A stretch of 64,000 bases of DNA from Mesostigma viride (taxonomy: Eukaryota; Streptophyta; Mesostigmatophyceae; Mesostigmatales; Mesostigmataceae), in the NCBI GenBank assembly GCA_009746045.1, contig RPFO01000912.1, positions 62,001-126,000 on the forward strand, given 5' to 3'. A program made the translations under genes and the position numbers. Of the stretch, positions 34,441-44,247 are shown piece by piece (the first letter of the stretch is position 1; every line of letters begins with the position of its first letter). The notes beneath the pieces are model-generated. The model was not told the origin of the DNA, searched no databases, and was given only the letters and a program-made list of their open reading frames with translations.

Positions 34441-35569
34441 ATGTCACAACGTGGCCGAAAGGGTGCATCCACCGCTGACGGCCGGTGGGTGAAATCGATG
34501 GACGCATTTCCGAAGAAGCCAGCCGCGGGCCACACCCATGGCGCGGGCGGGCGCGGGCGGGGGCGGGGGCGGGGGAGAAGGCGCGGGTGCGGGCGCGGGC
34601 GCCACCCAAGACGCGGGCGCGGGCGCGGGCCCGGGCGGGGGCGGGGGCGCAGGCGCCGGCGCGGGTGCGGGCGCGGGCGCCACCCAAGGCGCGCGCGCGG
34701 GCGCGGGCGGGGGTGGGGGCGCAGGCGCCGGCGCGGGTGCGGGCGCGGGCGCCACCGCCGACTTGGATGATGAGCCAGCAACCGAAGCCGAGAGGGAGAG
34801 GCACCGCTCTTCGAAGGTGTTCGATCTCGAAGTGTTTTGGGGCCCGGATATGACCGTGTATGTCCGCTGGCGCCTAGCCGCATCGGAGACGTTGGTAAAT
34901 GCACCGGTGAACAAGTGGCAGCCCACAGGGCCTAATGGCGAGGCTTGTGACGGGGTCACGCCCATTGGGTACACCCCGCAGGGAGATCCTGTCTATGGGT
35001 GCCTCCTCATAGAGCGTGGCAAGGCCCCCAAAGGAAGTCCTGGTCTAGTGCCGCTTTTTGAATGGGACGAGGGCGGTGCCAGGAGATGTACCTGCGCTAG
35101 CCTTCACAGCCTTTTTCCTGACATCGTCGCCGCTGAGAAGCAGCAGTTGCTGGACGGATGGATTGAGCAGGTGCCAAAGTCCGTGGAGGATGTGCGTGCC
35201 AACAACGAGAATCTGTTCAACATCATGGAGCAAAAGCCCAAAGAGAAGCGTGAACTGCAAGCGAACAAGGCGGTACCCTTACCGCTGCGATCTGCAGGCG
35301 ACCAGTCGGTTGCGCGGGCAACACGAGCACTGAGGCTGCCCATAAAACAAGTCATCTCACACGTCGCTTGCCCTGCCCGCGAGATTCAAGCGCAGAGCAA
35401 CCGCGCATGTGCGCCCGCTGCGCGAGGGAGCACATCAACGGCAACGCCTGCTTTGCGCACACTGATTTCCGGCAGGCACACCTTCAAGGTGAATGGAAGC
35501 CTCGTACGACGCGGCGGCCTACTCGTTGTTAAGCGGCCAGCCGTCACCTGCGGGCAGGGAATGCCGTAA
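34441..35569 (+). pseudogene. TE-X gene 1, unknown function, Gly/Ala-rich N-terminus
   Basis: The ATG at 34441 gives MSQRGRKGASTADGRWVKSM, then a GC-rich repeat region (34530-34755) in which the frame changes. The later part reads FDLEVFWGPDMTVYVRWRLA, GYTPQGDPVYGCLLIERGK, RCTCASLHSLFPDIVAAEKQ and MEQKPKEKRELQANK. In another frame at about 35400-35470 lies MCARCAREHINGNACF, a CxxC-like pattern suggesting a further frameshift or an unrecognised intron. No family was recognised. The repeat region makes assembly or replication indels likely. Confidence 0.45.
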
Positions 35570-35578
35570 GCACCACAC

Positions 35579-36416
35579 ATGCTGGTGAAGGTCCTTGATC
35601 TGAAAGGCGATCGCACGGAGCGTGACAGCATTGTCGCCTCTCCTTACTACGCACCGTCGTGGACGGGCCAGTTTTCTAGAGTGACATTAGGTGGCGGCAG
35701 CGCAGGGATGACGGTCCCCATTTCTGATGTACACCTGCAGCACTGGACAGTGGGCGGTACGGCAGAGGTGCACCAGCCTGAGCTGATCGGTACCGGCAAA
35801 CTGTCAGCTGCCACGGTGGCGGCGTTGAAAGAGCACCCGCAGATTGACTTTGAGCATTACAAGACTGCCACCGCCGCCAGGGCAGCAGCAAAGGATGACT
35901 GCAATGCCTACTTTGCCGAGCATGGAGCACGTGCGCTTATCGGGATGCGCCTGTGTGCCATGTTTCCGGGGACAGCGAGGAAGAGGGAGCGCTTCCATGG
36001 CTGGGTCACTAAGGTTCAGGAAAGGGGAGGTCACCTGCTCATCAAGGCGATGTGGGCTGATGGGCAGGACTATCATGCCCTGGCGGAGGTGACGCAGTTC
36101 GTGTGCGGCTGCCCACACCCAGTCGAGGCATTTGGCCGCGCTCGCTTCTTTCCACAGGAGCTAGGCTGGCACCGTGAACGCAGGTGATGGCACCCACATA
36201 GACGATGCCGTCCCTGCTGTGCACAGTGACAGTGAAGGCGGGGAGGAGGAGGAAGAGGGAGAGGAAGAGGGGAGGAAGAGGGGGAGGAGGAGGGGGAGGA
36301 GGGGAGAGGGGGAGGGAGAGGGGAAGGGAGAATGGGAGGGGGAGGGGGAGGAGGAAGAGGGAGAGGGAGACGGAGAGGAGGATGCGGAATGGGAGCCGGG
36401 GATGACTGGTAGATGA
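35579..36416 (+). CDS. TE-X gene 2, unknown, small beta-barrel-like segment and acidic tail
   Basis: The frame from ATG 35579 runs 202 codons and ends at 36187. The segment RERFHGWVTKVQERGGHLLIK followed by AMWADGQDYHALAEV has the alternation of a small beta-barrel reader domain (Tudor/chromo type), an inference from pattern only. Immediately after, another frame (36174-36416) encodes an E/G-rich acidic tail ending WEPGMTGR-stop; a one-base shift near 36175 would join them. Coding seems real because of mixed composition between two low-complexity blocks. Gene 1 lies 10 bp upstream, so the two may be parts of one transcript. Confidence 0.45.
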
Positions 36417-36824
36417 GACGGTGCCATCTACCGGCGCATGGAATGAAGTGGTACACAAGTTTACTCATGGTTATCGGCAAGTAGAGCATGCTCGCCTGGC
36501 CTAGTTGCATCAATGAGTTGAGTTTGGAGAGACTGCACTTTGCGTGGATGAAGAATGTGTTAGCATGGCCAAACTTTTATGGCTTGTAGCCAAATCCTCT
36601 TGGGGTATGCAGTGTACTAGCGGTGTGCAATTGCGAGGATTCCTGTCTTGTAGCGATGTGGCCTCTCACCCTGCAGCCTGGTAGATGTGTTGGCATGCAG
36701 CCACCCATCATGGGTCATCCGATCTGGTGTGATTTGCATTTGCACACCTTGTATTAAGGCCATGATTTAATATTGTCTTGTTATTTTTAATGTGTATATG
36801 CGAAAAGAGGCATAATCTGCTCAT
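36417..36824. other. TE-X, no gene seen
   Basis: Unremarkable sequence between the acidic-tail frame and the satellite array. No motif was recognised. Confidence 0.5.
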
Positions 36825-36830
36825 ATATAG

Positions 36831-37530
36831 TGCTAGCAAATGTCACTACCTTTACCTATGCCTGACCTTACAAGTTGAGGATGGTCTAATGTAGTGACAA
36901 ACAGGTTATTTACAACAATTCACAGTTTTCTGACATAGTTTCAGGCAACTATACTTACCAAAATGCTTGAAAAAGGCAAAAATTGCACCATTATGCTAGC
37001 AAACGTCACTATTTTGAGATCAAACTGGGCCCAAACTTGGCCCATGGTCTAATCTAGTGGTGTTTAGGTTGCTTCCAACATTTCATAGCTTTCTGACATA
37101 GTTTGATATTGTGTAGTAGCTTACACTGAGCAAAATGCTTGAAAATGGCAAAAAATGCACCATTTATGCTAGCAAACGTCACTATTTTGACATCAAGCTG
37201 AGCCCAAACTTTGTGCATGGTCTATTCTAGTTGTAATTAGGTTGCTTCCAATATTTCATAGCTTTATGACGTAGTTTGATATTGTTTAGTAGCTTACACT
37301 GAGCAAAATGCTTGAAAATGGCAAAAAATGCAGTATTTATGCTAGCAAATGTCACTATTTTGAGTTCAGATTGACCCCAAACTTTGTGCATGGTCTATTC
37401 TAGTGGTAATTAGGTTGCTTGCAAATATCCATGATGGTTTGACGTGATTTAGTACTGTTTCCTATTTATTACTATTTAATTTAATTTAAAATGACAAAAA
37501 TGTACCTGTATTGCTAGCAAATGTCACCAA
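36831..37530. repeat. About 172-bp tandem repeat, four-plus units, at the TE-X right end
   Basis: TGCTAGCAAA(C/T)GTCAC recurs at 36831, 36994, 37167, 37340 and 37512. Between these, AAACTTTGTGCATGGTCTA and AGGTTGCTTCCAA blocks repeat in the same order. The array ends about 145 bp from the right TIR and is a candidate subterminal region. Confidence 0.85.
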
Positions 37531-38002
37531 GATGACGTCCGATCGATACCAAACTTTGTACGAGGTCTATTTTGGTTGCAAACATCATGCATGACAATTT
37601 TCAGCATAAAAAGACAAACTTCGGTACGAAGTACATTTTGCGTGCTGGAGTACATCCTTAATGGCTGGTAGGGTTTGATCACTTTCCGTGCCTTCCAGAT
37701 ACTGTCGGGCAGAGTGTTGCCCGCGGGGAGAACGTTTCCCAACAGCTTGAAGAGCTCATCAGCAAAGCTCTGAGGGCATGAGTTTTCCCCCATTAGCGTC
37801 AGCAATTGCAATGTCTGAACATCAAGGCCTTGCTCTCAGATCCCGGGTACAATGGCGTATCGTCCTTGACTCTGGCCACTGCTTCGTCATAATTTCTAGC
37901 AAACTGGCGTGCTGCATCCTCTCCACTGGCCGACCCGTCGTCAGGGTCCTCGGCCATGAATTCATCGACTGTCTGTCCTTGACGCATTTACAATCTCTAC
38001 AT

Positions 38003-38044
38003 GGAGGGCCGGCATCGACCGTTGATGGTCAATGCCGGCCCTCC
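38003..38044. repeat. Hairpin upstream of the CACTA1 transposase start
   Basis: GGAGGGCCGGCAT and its reverse complement flank a short loop, 16 bases upstream of the transposase ATG (37987) in the divergent promoter region. Confidence 0.7.
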
Positions 38045-38121
38045 GTGGCTAACCAGTCGCCATCGGATCACAAATCGAGCCACGCTAGGGCGTCTGCGCC
38101 AGTGAGACCACTGGCAGCTCA

Positions 38122-38418
38122 CTAATCAACCGTGACCATGAAGTCCGGCTCAGTCGACATTTCCAGGAACGCATCCAACATAATTTGGCGATAAAACTCA
38201 GGAAGCCTGCAGGATGACCAATGAAACTGGACAATGTAGGTATCCGTGGAGGAAGGGAAAGGAGACATCACGAAATTTGGCCAGCTAGCAATGTGTGTGT
38301 CGATGTAAGTGTTCGGCTCGATTCCGGTATCCATGGGTGGGACCGCCATCTTTCTGGTGCCACCCGCCGCCGTGATAGCCGCTAAGTCACCCGTTGCAAG
38401 TTTGTGTCTGCTCGCCAA
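38122..38418 (-). other. 98-codon open frame of unknown status between the divergent CACTA1 genes
   Basis: It encodes MASRHKLATGDLAAITAAGG at the start and ends STEPDFMVTVD-stop. CACTA2 has no counterpart in its shorter intergenic region. It may be an insertion or a chance frame. Confidence 0.25.
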
Positions 38419-38865
38419 CGCTTTCGATGTCGTCGATCCCTTTTGATCAAACGGACATTTTCTCAGTCATTCAAATGGTAGATATTACGGTCAGTGTACG
38501 GTAGTGTTGGTTAGTCACGGGCTCATTGGTAGAAGTCTACTGAAACGGTACAGCCTTAGCTCCTGAGGCCTCTGTACTTGTACCAAGCAGTACGGAGTTT
38601 AGCCGATCCGCACGCAGCCGCGCGGGGCGTGCGGGCCCCGCGCGAGGCGTGCGGTCCGGCCGTTTGTGTAGCTGCCGTTGGTGCCTTTTGGCGAAAGACG
38701 TTCAAAAAATTTTTGCGCGGGATGCTGCCAGGTTCGTCGATCTGCTGAATCCAACGGCGGACAGAGGCAGGTGCAGTGCGTCATGTATACGTTGGTTCGC
38801 AAAACGGGGGACTTCCGGACTTAGCCAGCCTTGGTCGCATGGTGGTGTGCGACCGAACGTTGTAA

Positions 38866-40416
38866 ATGCCGAGAAGGGTTGCAGTGCTACGACCAGCTCA
38901 CGTGTGCAGTCCTGAGGAGTGGGAGAAATTTGATGCCCGAGCATGTGAAGAGGAAAAGCCGAAACAAAACGTCGTTCCCTCCGAATATGTGCGGACCTTA
39001 AGACTGCAAATCACGACCTTCGGCCGTGCATACCTCGTTGAGGGGTATGTCCTGAAAGAACAGGATGGCGCCATGGTGGATGCTCTCATTAACCGGGTAA
39101 AGAAAAGCTGCATAAACTTTCTGGAAACATGTGTGGCTGACGACAACCGTGCAGAGCTGGATAAGTATGAGGCATCCAGCTGGGTGGTAGACCCGACGAC
39201 TGGTGAGCTCACCGCCCAGAAGCCCAAGGGCTCCAAACCCAAAGCCCTAAGTGTTGAAGAATTCGTAAAAAAGGAGCTGAGCCGCTGGCTAAGCAACTCC
39301 AGCAGAGTTTTGCCGAGGACGAGGATGATGACGTGAAGGAAAATACCAAAGCGCTAAGCGACGTGACCAACATGCCAAAGGTAATAACGCTATGTTTAGC
39401 TACAGGAGTCTGCAAGCTTCTTGGTTTTTTCTTTCATCGCAGGTCTGCTACTAACCGACTTCCCGAATGTTAACGTCCTTATTCCATGCCCCGCCCTCTG
39501 CTTGCAGACAACTCCTGCTGCCAAGCCGGCGGCAAAGCCGGCGGCCAAGCCGGCGGCCAAGCCGGAGGTCAAGCCGGAGGTCAAGCCGGAAGTAAAGCCG
39601 GAAGTAAAGCCGGAGGCCAAGCCTGTGCACACAGGCGTCCGAGCAGATGAAATTCGGAGACTCAGAGCTCGGCTGGCTGCCCTTGAGGAGGAGTTAGAGC
39701 AGGAAGTGGCAGGGTACGCGCCTGCACCTGTGGAGGTATCGGATGTGAGGCCGCCGCCTCCGGTGGCCAAGAAGGTTGTACCGCCGCCCCCTCCCGTTCC
39801 CAAGCAGCCTGTCATGCCGCCCCCTCCGGTGGCCAAGAAGGTTGTACCGCCGCCCCCTCCCGTTGGCACGCAGCCTGTCATGCCGCCCCCTCCGGTGCCC
39901 AGCAACGCTGTGCAGCCGTCCCCTCCGGTGCCCAACAACACCGTGGAGCCGCCCACTACGGTGCCCAAGCTGGCCGACCTGCCAATGCCGGATGGTCTCC
40001 CGCCTGCTCGTGTGCCTGCCATCAAGCCAGATGTCTTCGAGCCCATCACGTCGCGCCCCGCCGTCAACAAGCCACCCGCCAGCAACAAGCCGGCCGCCAG
40101 CAACAAGCCGGCCGCCAGCAAGAAGCCGGCTGCAAAGCGAAAGCTTCCTAGTGGTCCCATGGACTTGGGGCTTGCGCACTATCTGAGCACCTTACTGCCA
40201 ACCGCGGTGGTTCAAGAGCGACCGGGCCCTGGTGGTTTCGGAGAAGCACTGCACGGGGCCTTCGTGGCACAAAGGTACAAGTACGAGCGCGATGGGGCGC
40301 GGCCGGCTGCGTATGTTTGGGAGCCTGGCAAAGTGGTGGAGGTGAAGCCGAAGCTCAAGGCCCCTTACGGCACGCGGTTTGTGGAGCGTGATGCACTATA
40401 CTTTTCGTACGAGGGT
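38866..40416 (+). pseudogene. CACTA1 accessory protein (TNPA-like candidate), frameshifted and 3'-truncated
   Basis: Exon A (38866-39380) encodes SPEEWEKF, a helical region and ELSRWLSNS, matching EEEWRSF and ELSRYLSNS in the CACTA2 protein. A one-base shift near 39305 is needed to reach the acidic end DVTNMPK before the GTAATA donor. Exon B starts at 39508 with AKP/VKP repeats, then EIRRLRARLAALEEELEQE (short coiled coil), a long Pro-rich repeat, and PMDLGLAHYLSTLL with VWEPGKVVEVKPK and RFVERDALYFSYE. These align block by block with CACTA2. Homology stops at about 40416. It is divergent from the transposase. Confidence 0.7.
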
Positions 40417-40725
40417 GGTAAAAAGCATCCGAGGAGTAAATTACGAGGTCTTATCTTACTACCTAGATCCGAGGCGTGAGATCCAACGCCGTAATCATTA
40501 CTACGTAGGATGATATGGTAGTAATTTTACTAGCCGTAAGTAAGAGTAACGTTACGACTGCACATCTTTGGTAGTACATTACCGACAGAGTAAATTACCG
40601 CGACGGGTCTTGGTTGGTAATCTACCACCTGTAGATTAGGTGCCAGTGATCCGATGCTGTAAGATACGTTTCAGTAAGCTACTTCGGGGATCTTTGCCTG
40701 TACACGGCCAGATGGATAATTATCT
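40417..40725. other. Sequence replacing the CACTA1 right part
   Basis: Starts with GGTGGTAAAAAGCATCC and is full of short TTAC/GTAA motifs (GTAAATTAC, GGTAGTAA, TTACTACC). It may be diverged subterminal DNA of CACTA1 or the end of another element. No terminus was recognised. Confidence 0.35.
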
Positions 40726-40918
40726 GGCGGAGCCAATTTTCGGAAGAACCGTTAGGTTCGCCAGAATTGGCGAAGCTTATAAGGCCGTACACGTGAGAAA
40801 ACATAGGAATAGGGGATGAAAATCCGTCAATCCATCCATCCATACATACATACATCCACCGAATTTGTCCCGAATTTGCAAGCATAAGGGTGAGGTTCTT
40901 CCGAAAATTGGCTCCGCC
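40726..40918. mobile_element. 193-bp MITE-like element with perfect 25-bp inverted ends
   Basis: GGCGGAGCCAATTTTCGGAA at 40726 (25 bp to 40750) is exactly inverted at 40894-40918. The interior contains a CATC/CATA run and no coding sequence. No target duplication is evident, so the superfamily is unknown. Confidence 0.75.
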
Positions 40919-41140
40919 GTAGAGTTTCAACGGGCAAGTTGCAAACACGCACGTTACTTGATATTGTAATGGAGAAGTGGGAGAACGTGCGTGTCTATTA
41001 GCAAATGCAGCGAAATATAAAAATGTAGTTATCAGCCTTTTTCGCCTATTCATCAGTTGTCGTTGTCGGCCGTTGTCATTAAGCGGCTATAGATTATGTG
41101 TGCTGGGGCCGGTGAAAAGACGCTAGCAAAGTTCGTCTGA

Positions 41141-42251
41141 ATGGCGTCCAATAGAGGGGATTTTATTCTTAGTGGATTGTTGGACGAGGAGAAGGCGAGG
41201 TTGCTGGCGGAGAATGCGAAAGAGCAGAGGGAAGCAGCGGAAGCCGTGCGTGGAAGATGAGGTAACGGGATGGAGTGTGGGCCCTGGCTTCTGGTTATGA
41301 AATGATGGCGGTTGCAGGCCAGCCGTGCTCGCTGGTAATGGGTGCGTGGTGTTGAAATCCAAGTTCTGCGCGTATTCTGTTTTTTGGTCAATGATTGAAG
41401 GGATGTCGCCTTGTTTTATTTTTGTGCATCTGCGTCCCGTCGTGACTGCCTCGTCATGGACGCCCAGGGGTAGAAGTTCGAACGAGGGAATGATTTTTCA
41501 AACGCCTGGATATGTTATGATAGTACGAATAAATGGTAATGGGTAGAGGCGGCCAAAATTTTGTTGGAAGTGTGCCAACGCCGCACATACGACTTGAACA
41601 ACCCTAGGTATCTTAGGAAAAGGAAACACGGATACGTCGGAGTGGAGGAAGAGGAAGACGATGACGATGGTGAAGACGGAGAGGTTTACAATGGAGGCCT
41701 TGAGAATGGGGAGACATTGAATCAGGAGAGCAGGGTAGCGGTGAGTGGCCCGTCATGAATTACATTGTGGTTGCAGTTGTTAGCGAGGCGTGTTGATTGC
41801 TTCTTGCCGCGGGTAATCGCTAGCGCGCATAACCTTCTTTTTTCAACAGGTGTTCTGGTGCATTGACTGCCGCAAAGCAATTAATGGGACTGATTATGTG
41901 CCTATCATGCCGTTTGGGAATCATACATTGCCAACATTTCGTGTTTAGAAGGCGCGCCTTCAGAAGCATATTCAGCACCGCACGAGCCAGGTGCTGAAGG
42001 CGTGCTTGGAGAGGAAGGGGTATAAAGTGCGCATGACCGCATCGAAGAAGAAGAAGCAGCAGGAATCGGGCAAGACCATGATAACCGAGCCAGGATTGGC
42101 TTTCGTGCATGCAGTACATGGTGCGGCGCAGGCAGTGAATGCTGCATCGATTGCAGCGGTGCAGCCTGTGGCCATGGCGGTGCAGGGCGCGGGTCCTGAA
42201 GTGTGGGCGTTGGCGAAGCAGATTCACGATGCTGTCATGGCCACGTTGTGA
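41141..42251 (+). pseudogene. Putative multi-exon gene with an in-frame TAG, unknown
   Basis: A first exon (MASNRGDFILSGLLDEEKAR) with GT donors, then RRTYDLNNPRYLRKRKHGYV plus an acidic run at 41561-41745, then from an acceptor at about 41848 VFWCIDCRKAINGTDYVPIM ending at TFRV-TAG (41945-41947). The same frame continues KARLQKHIQHRTSQVLKACL, a Lys-rich patch and an Ala-rich helix to 42251. The exon chain is not fully in phase by my reading. It may be a decayed DNA-binding protein gene, possibly of a transposon, or a gene whose last exon starts at the TTTAG acceptor. Confidence 0.35.
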
Positions 42252-43185
42252 AGCCAAGGAATGGGTGTTGGTTCCAGTCAGGTGCCTCGCCCGGAGGAAG
42301 CTTTTCTGCTGTAAGCAGAGGTGCGGCATCAAGCATTTGCAATCGCCATGAGAGCAGTGGAGATGTCTGCGGCATTGGGAGATCTGCAGACAATTGCAGG
42401 AGGACATTGTGCGGTACGCTTGTAGGGTGTATGCTGTGTTGTTCCGCTCGCTAATGGACATGTGCCCCTGTAACCTCTTCCAGGCTACTATCTCCTATAC
42501 ACCTCTTCAGGCTTGAAAAGTAAATTGCTGTACGGTTCACAATTGGCATGGCTTGACATGCACGCGTCCTTGACTGTGGTGTGCATGGGTTTGGGGTTTA
42601 GCGGTTTACATCAGACTCAGCTGTGTATCTGCTTAATCAGCCGACGTGTCACATGGGGACAGCAACGGCGCTGGGATGCAGCCCGGTGTGAATGCGAGTA
42701 AATTACGCGCTGTCATGCATGACGGATGGGGCGTGGAAGCCACGACCCACGTTTTTGTGTGTGCACGGGGGGGCTAGGGTGCCAGTCCTTGTGTTGCTGC
42801 CATCCATATGGGCATGGATATGCGGGAAGCTTTCCCCGTACCCATACTTAATGATGCATGGACTGGTTGTGTCAGCCAAGGGTTTAGCTGTCGTGGGTTT
42901 GCTGACTGATCATGGCAGGCTGCTAGGCTGGTGCTAGAACAGCCATAGCGCGGTTACTGCTATGTCTTGCCCGTGCTAACTGATGCTGCTGCCATGCGTG
43001 GAGCGCGAATCGTCCCGTGAGGAGAAGGAGGAGGCGGGGCCGGTGCACCCACGGGCAGGGCCGGAGAAGAAGGAGGCGGAGCACCCAGTGTGGGAGAAGG
43101 AGAAGGCGGGGAAGCACTGAAGCTCCACCCCATGTCAGGCCTGTAGTATAGGTGCCAGTTAACTAAACCCATGCACGTGCAGGTT
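42252..43185. other. No gene recognised
   Basis: Mixed-composition sequence with no convincing exon, RNA gene or repeat structure. Confidence 0.45.
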
Positions 43186-43189
43186 GTAG

Positions 43190-43292
43190 CTCAGAATGTA
43201 TTAAAAATCATATGCCCCTTTGCAGGTATATATGTGTAACAGTGACATGTGTAACAGTGACTCCCAACGGATCTATGTTCCTAATTTATTAA
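43190..43292 (+). repeat. Retroposon 3' end, second family
   Basis: The stretch with CATATGCCCCTTTGCAGG, GTGACTCCCAACGGAT, TATGTTCC and TAATTTATTAA matches, in the opposite orientation, the sequence at 50583-50690. It ends with a small hairpin (ACTCC-CAAC-GGA) and an A/T tail, like the other retroposon ends in this window. Confidence 0.6.
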
Positions 43293-43419
43293 ATTCTTAC
43301 TGAATAATTGTTGTCTTTATGAACCCATGAAGAGCAAAGCCCGGTGGGGAGTACATGTAACGCATTACCACGAGAAGGGGTCCCCACACCGCACTTCTTC
43401 GCTCTCTGTTCCTATGCAG

Positions 43420-43524
43420 AACAAGAAGAGGTGGATGACCAATGTCCCGGCTGACACGCCAGCCCCTGTGGGCAAGCCCCCTCCCCCAAAGCGGAAGGGG
43501 CGCTTTGGGGAGAAGTGTAGTTAG
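43420..43524 (+). CDS. Orphan 3'-terminal exon candidate
   Basis: After a TATGCAG acceptor the frame reads NKKRWMTNVPADTPAPVGKP and ends PPPKRKGRFGEKCS-stop, with a possible nuclear signal (PKRKGR). TGTAA motifs follow at about 43691 and 43701. Upstream exons were not identified; it could belong with the gene at 41.1-42.3 kb. Confidence 0.3.
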   Translation, partial: NKKRWMTNVPADTPAPVGKPPPPKRKGRFGEKCS

Positions 43525-44247
43525 GATTTTGTAGACTAGATAGGTTAGAGTTACCTTATTTCGATGTCGCGGCTTGACCCACCTCCACCCATTCAGCAAG
43601 GAATATGTGCTACATGATCTCCCAACGGAGGCATGTTATAATTTTATTTGATGGTTAATGTAGTGTCTTGGGGCATGATGCAGATGAGATTTGTAACTTC
43701 CGTGTAATTATGTTTCTAAAGAGATTAGCATAGTACTATAAACATGCCCATGCGCATGACACGCAAGTACTTACGGACTTCCACCAGACCTGGCAATAAA
43801 CAAGCATTTGATGGGATGGACCCAGCGATACATAATGGCGTGCATGCATAAAAAATATACACTATGCATGGCCCAATGGGCATGCATTAAAGTAATTACC
43901 AATGATAGCCGAGTACCTCCTATCTCATCCCATGTGGCGTCAGTCACAGACGACCTGAAAATAAAACAGTAGACATAACTGAAAGCTCTTGTCAAAAGAT
44001 ATTGGCACTGTCAATAGGTGGTAACAACAAGACCACGACAGGCCAAGGGAAAGGCCGACATGAGAGCACTGAAGCTAAACCGGCAGGCCGGGCCACAATT
44101 AACCCTCCAGCACCAAAGTGCCACTGCATCATGTAAGACAAGCCTGAGATATGGACCAAGTCTCCCCCCACAAGAAATGTCCCACAGGTAACAACCACCA
44201 GCAACTCGATCACAGCTGACTGAAACGCATCCACAAAGACTGGTGTT
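43525..44247. other. No gene recognised
   Basis: A weak retroposon-end motif (TCTCCCAACGGAGGCATGTT, then A/T-rich) lies near 43617. Otherwise nothing is supported. Confidence 0.4.

Larger units (their letters stand above)
29111..37673. mobile_element. TE-X: 8.56-kb unclassified DNA transposon inside CACTA1
   Basis: The ends are inverted repeats of about 32 bp with three differences, beginning CCCTGCCAGCCGTTAAG on the left and CCCTACCAGCCATTAAG on the inverted right. The flanking 3-bp duplication is TTT (29108-29110 and 37674-37676). Removing the element with one duplication joins the transposase codons as KVIK-GLGLGYRVYDACPC, matching KVMKGLGLDMRVYDACPC in CACTA2, which fixes both borders exactly. 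Inside are C-rich arrays, a 300-bp-arm inverted repeat, a partial gene near 33.5 kb, genes at 34.4-36.4 kb and a 172-bp satellite at the right end. No known transposase domain was recognised. A 3-bp duplication is known for CACTA, Harbinger, Zator and Academ elements. Confidence 0.8.
25291..37987 (-). pseudogene. CACTA1 transposase (tnp2 family), six exons, split by TE-X
   Basis: Exon 1 is 37987-37674 joined to 29110-28810 after removal of TE-X; then 28650-27937, 27803-27570, 27413-26890, 26721-26525 and 26368-25291, all in phase. It begins MRQGQTVDEFMAEDPDD. Motifs: YRVYDACPCEGYLY with CPLC (tnp2 zinc region), NFDGVCPRSFMDTHSSWPAF, NLPEWVMVNGRFCPMVLLVG and FLDLIAEDFLVLW (Transposase family tnp2). 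Exon 4 holds a DUF4218-like region (ASEMAKSVHMMAHL, ASGERMMG). Exon 6 resembles the DUF4216-like C-terminal part of plant CACTA proteins. One 1-base shift near 37817 breaks exon 1. The first intron begins GC, or a mutated GT, at 28809. Exon 6 ends with three repeats of a PSRAAPPRKKKK-like basic unit. Confidence 0.82.
24828..40416 (-). mobile_element. CACTA1: old CACTA (En/Spm) transposon, right end not found
   Basis: The left terminus CACTAGGAACTC at 24828 matches the termini of CACTA2 over 12 bases. Then come a subterminal repeat zone (24841-25215), a six-exon transposase on the minus strand (37987-25291), and a divergent accessory gene (38866 to about 40416). An 8.56-kb element (29111-37673) splits transposase exon 1. 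Homology of the accessory gene to its CACTA2 counterpart stops near 40416, and no GAGTTCCTAGTG terminus was found to the right, so the right end is lost or displaced. Frameshifts in both genes show an old, inactive copy. Confidence 0.82.
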
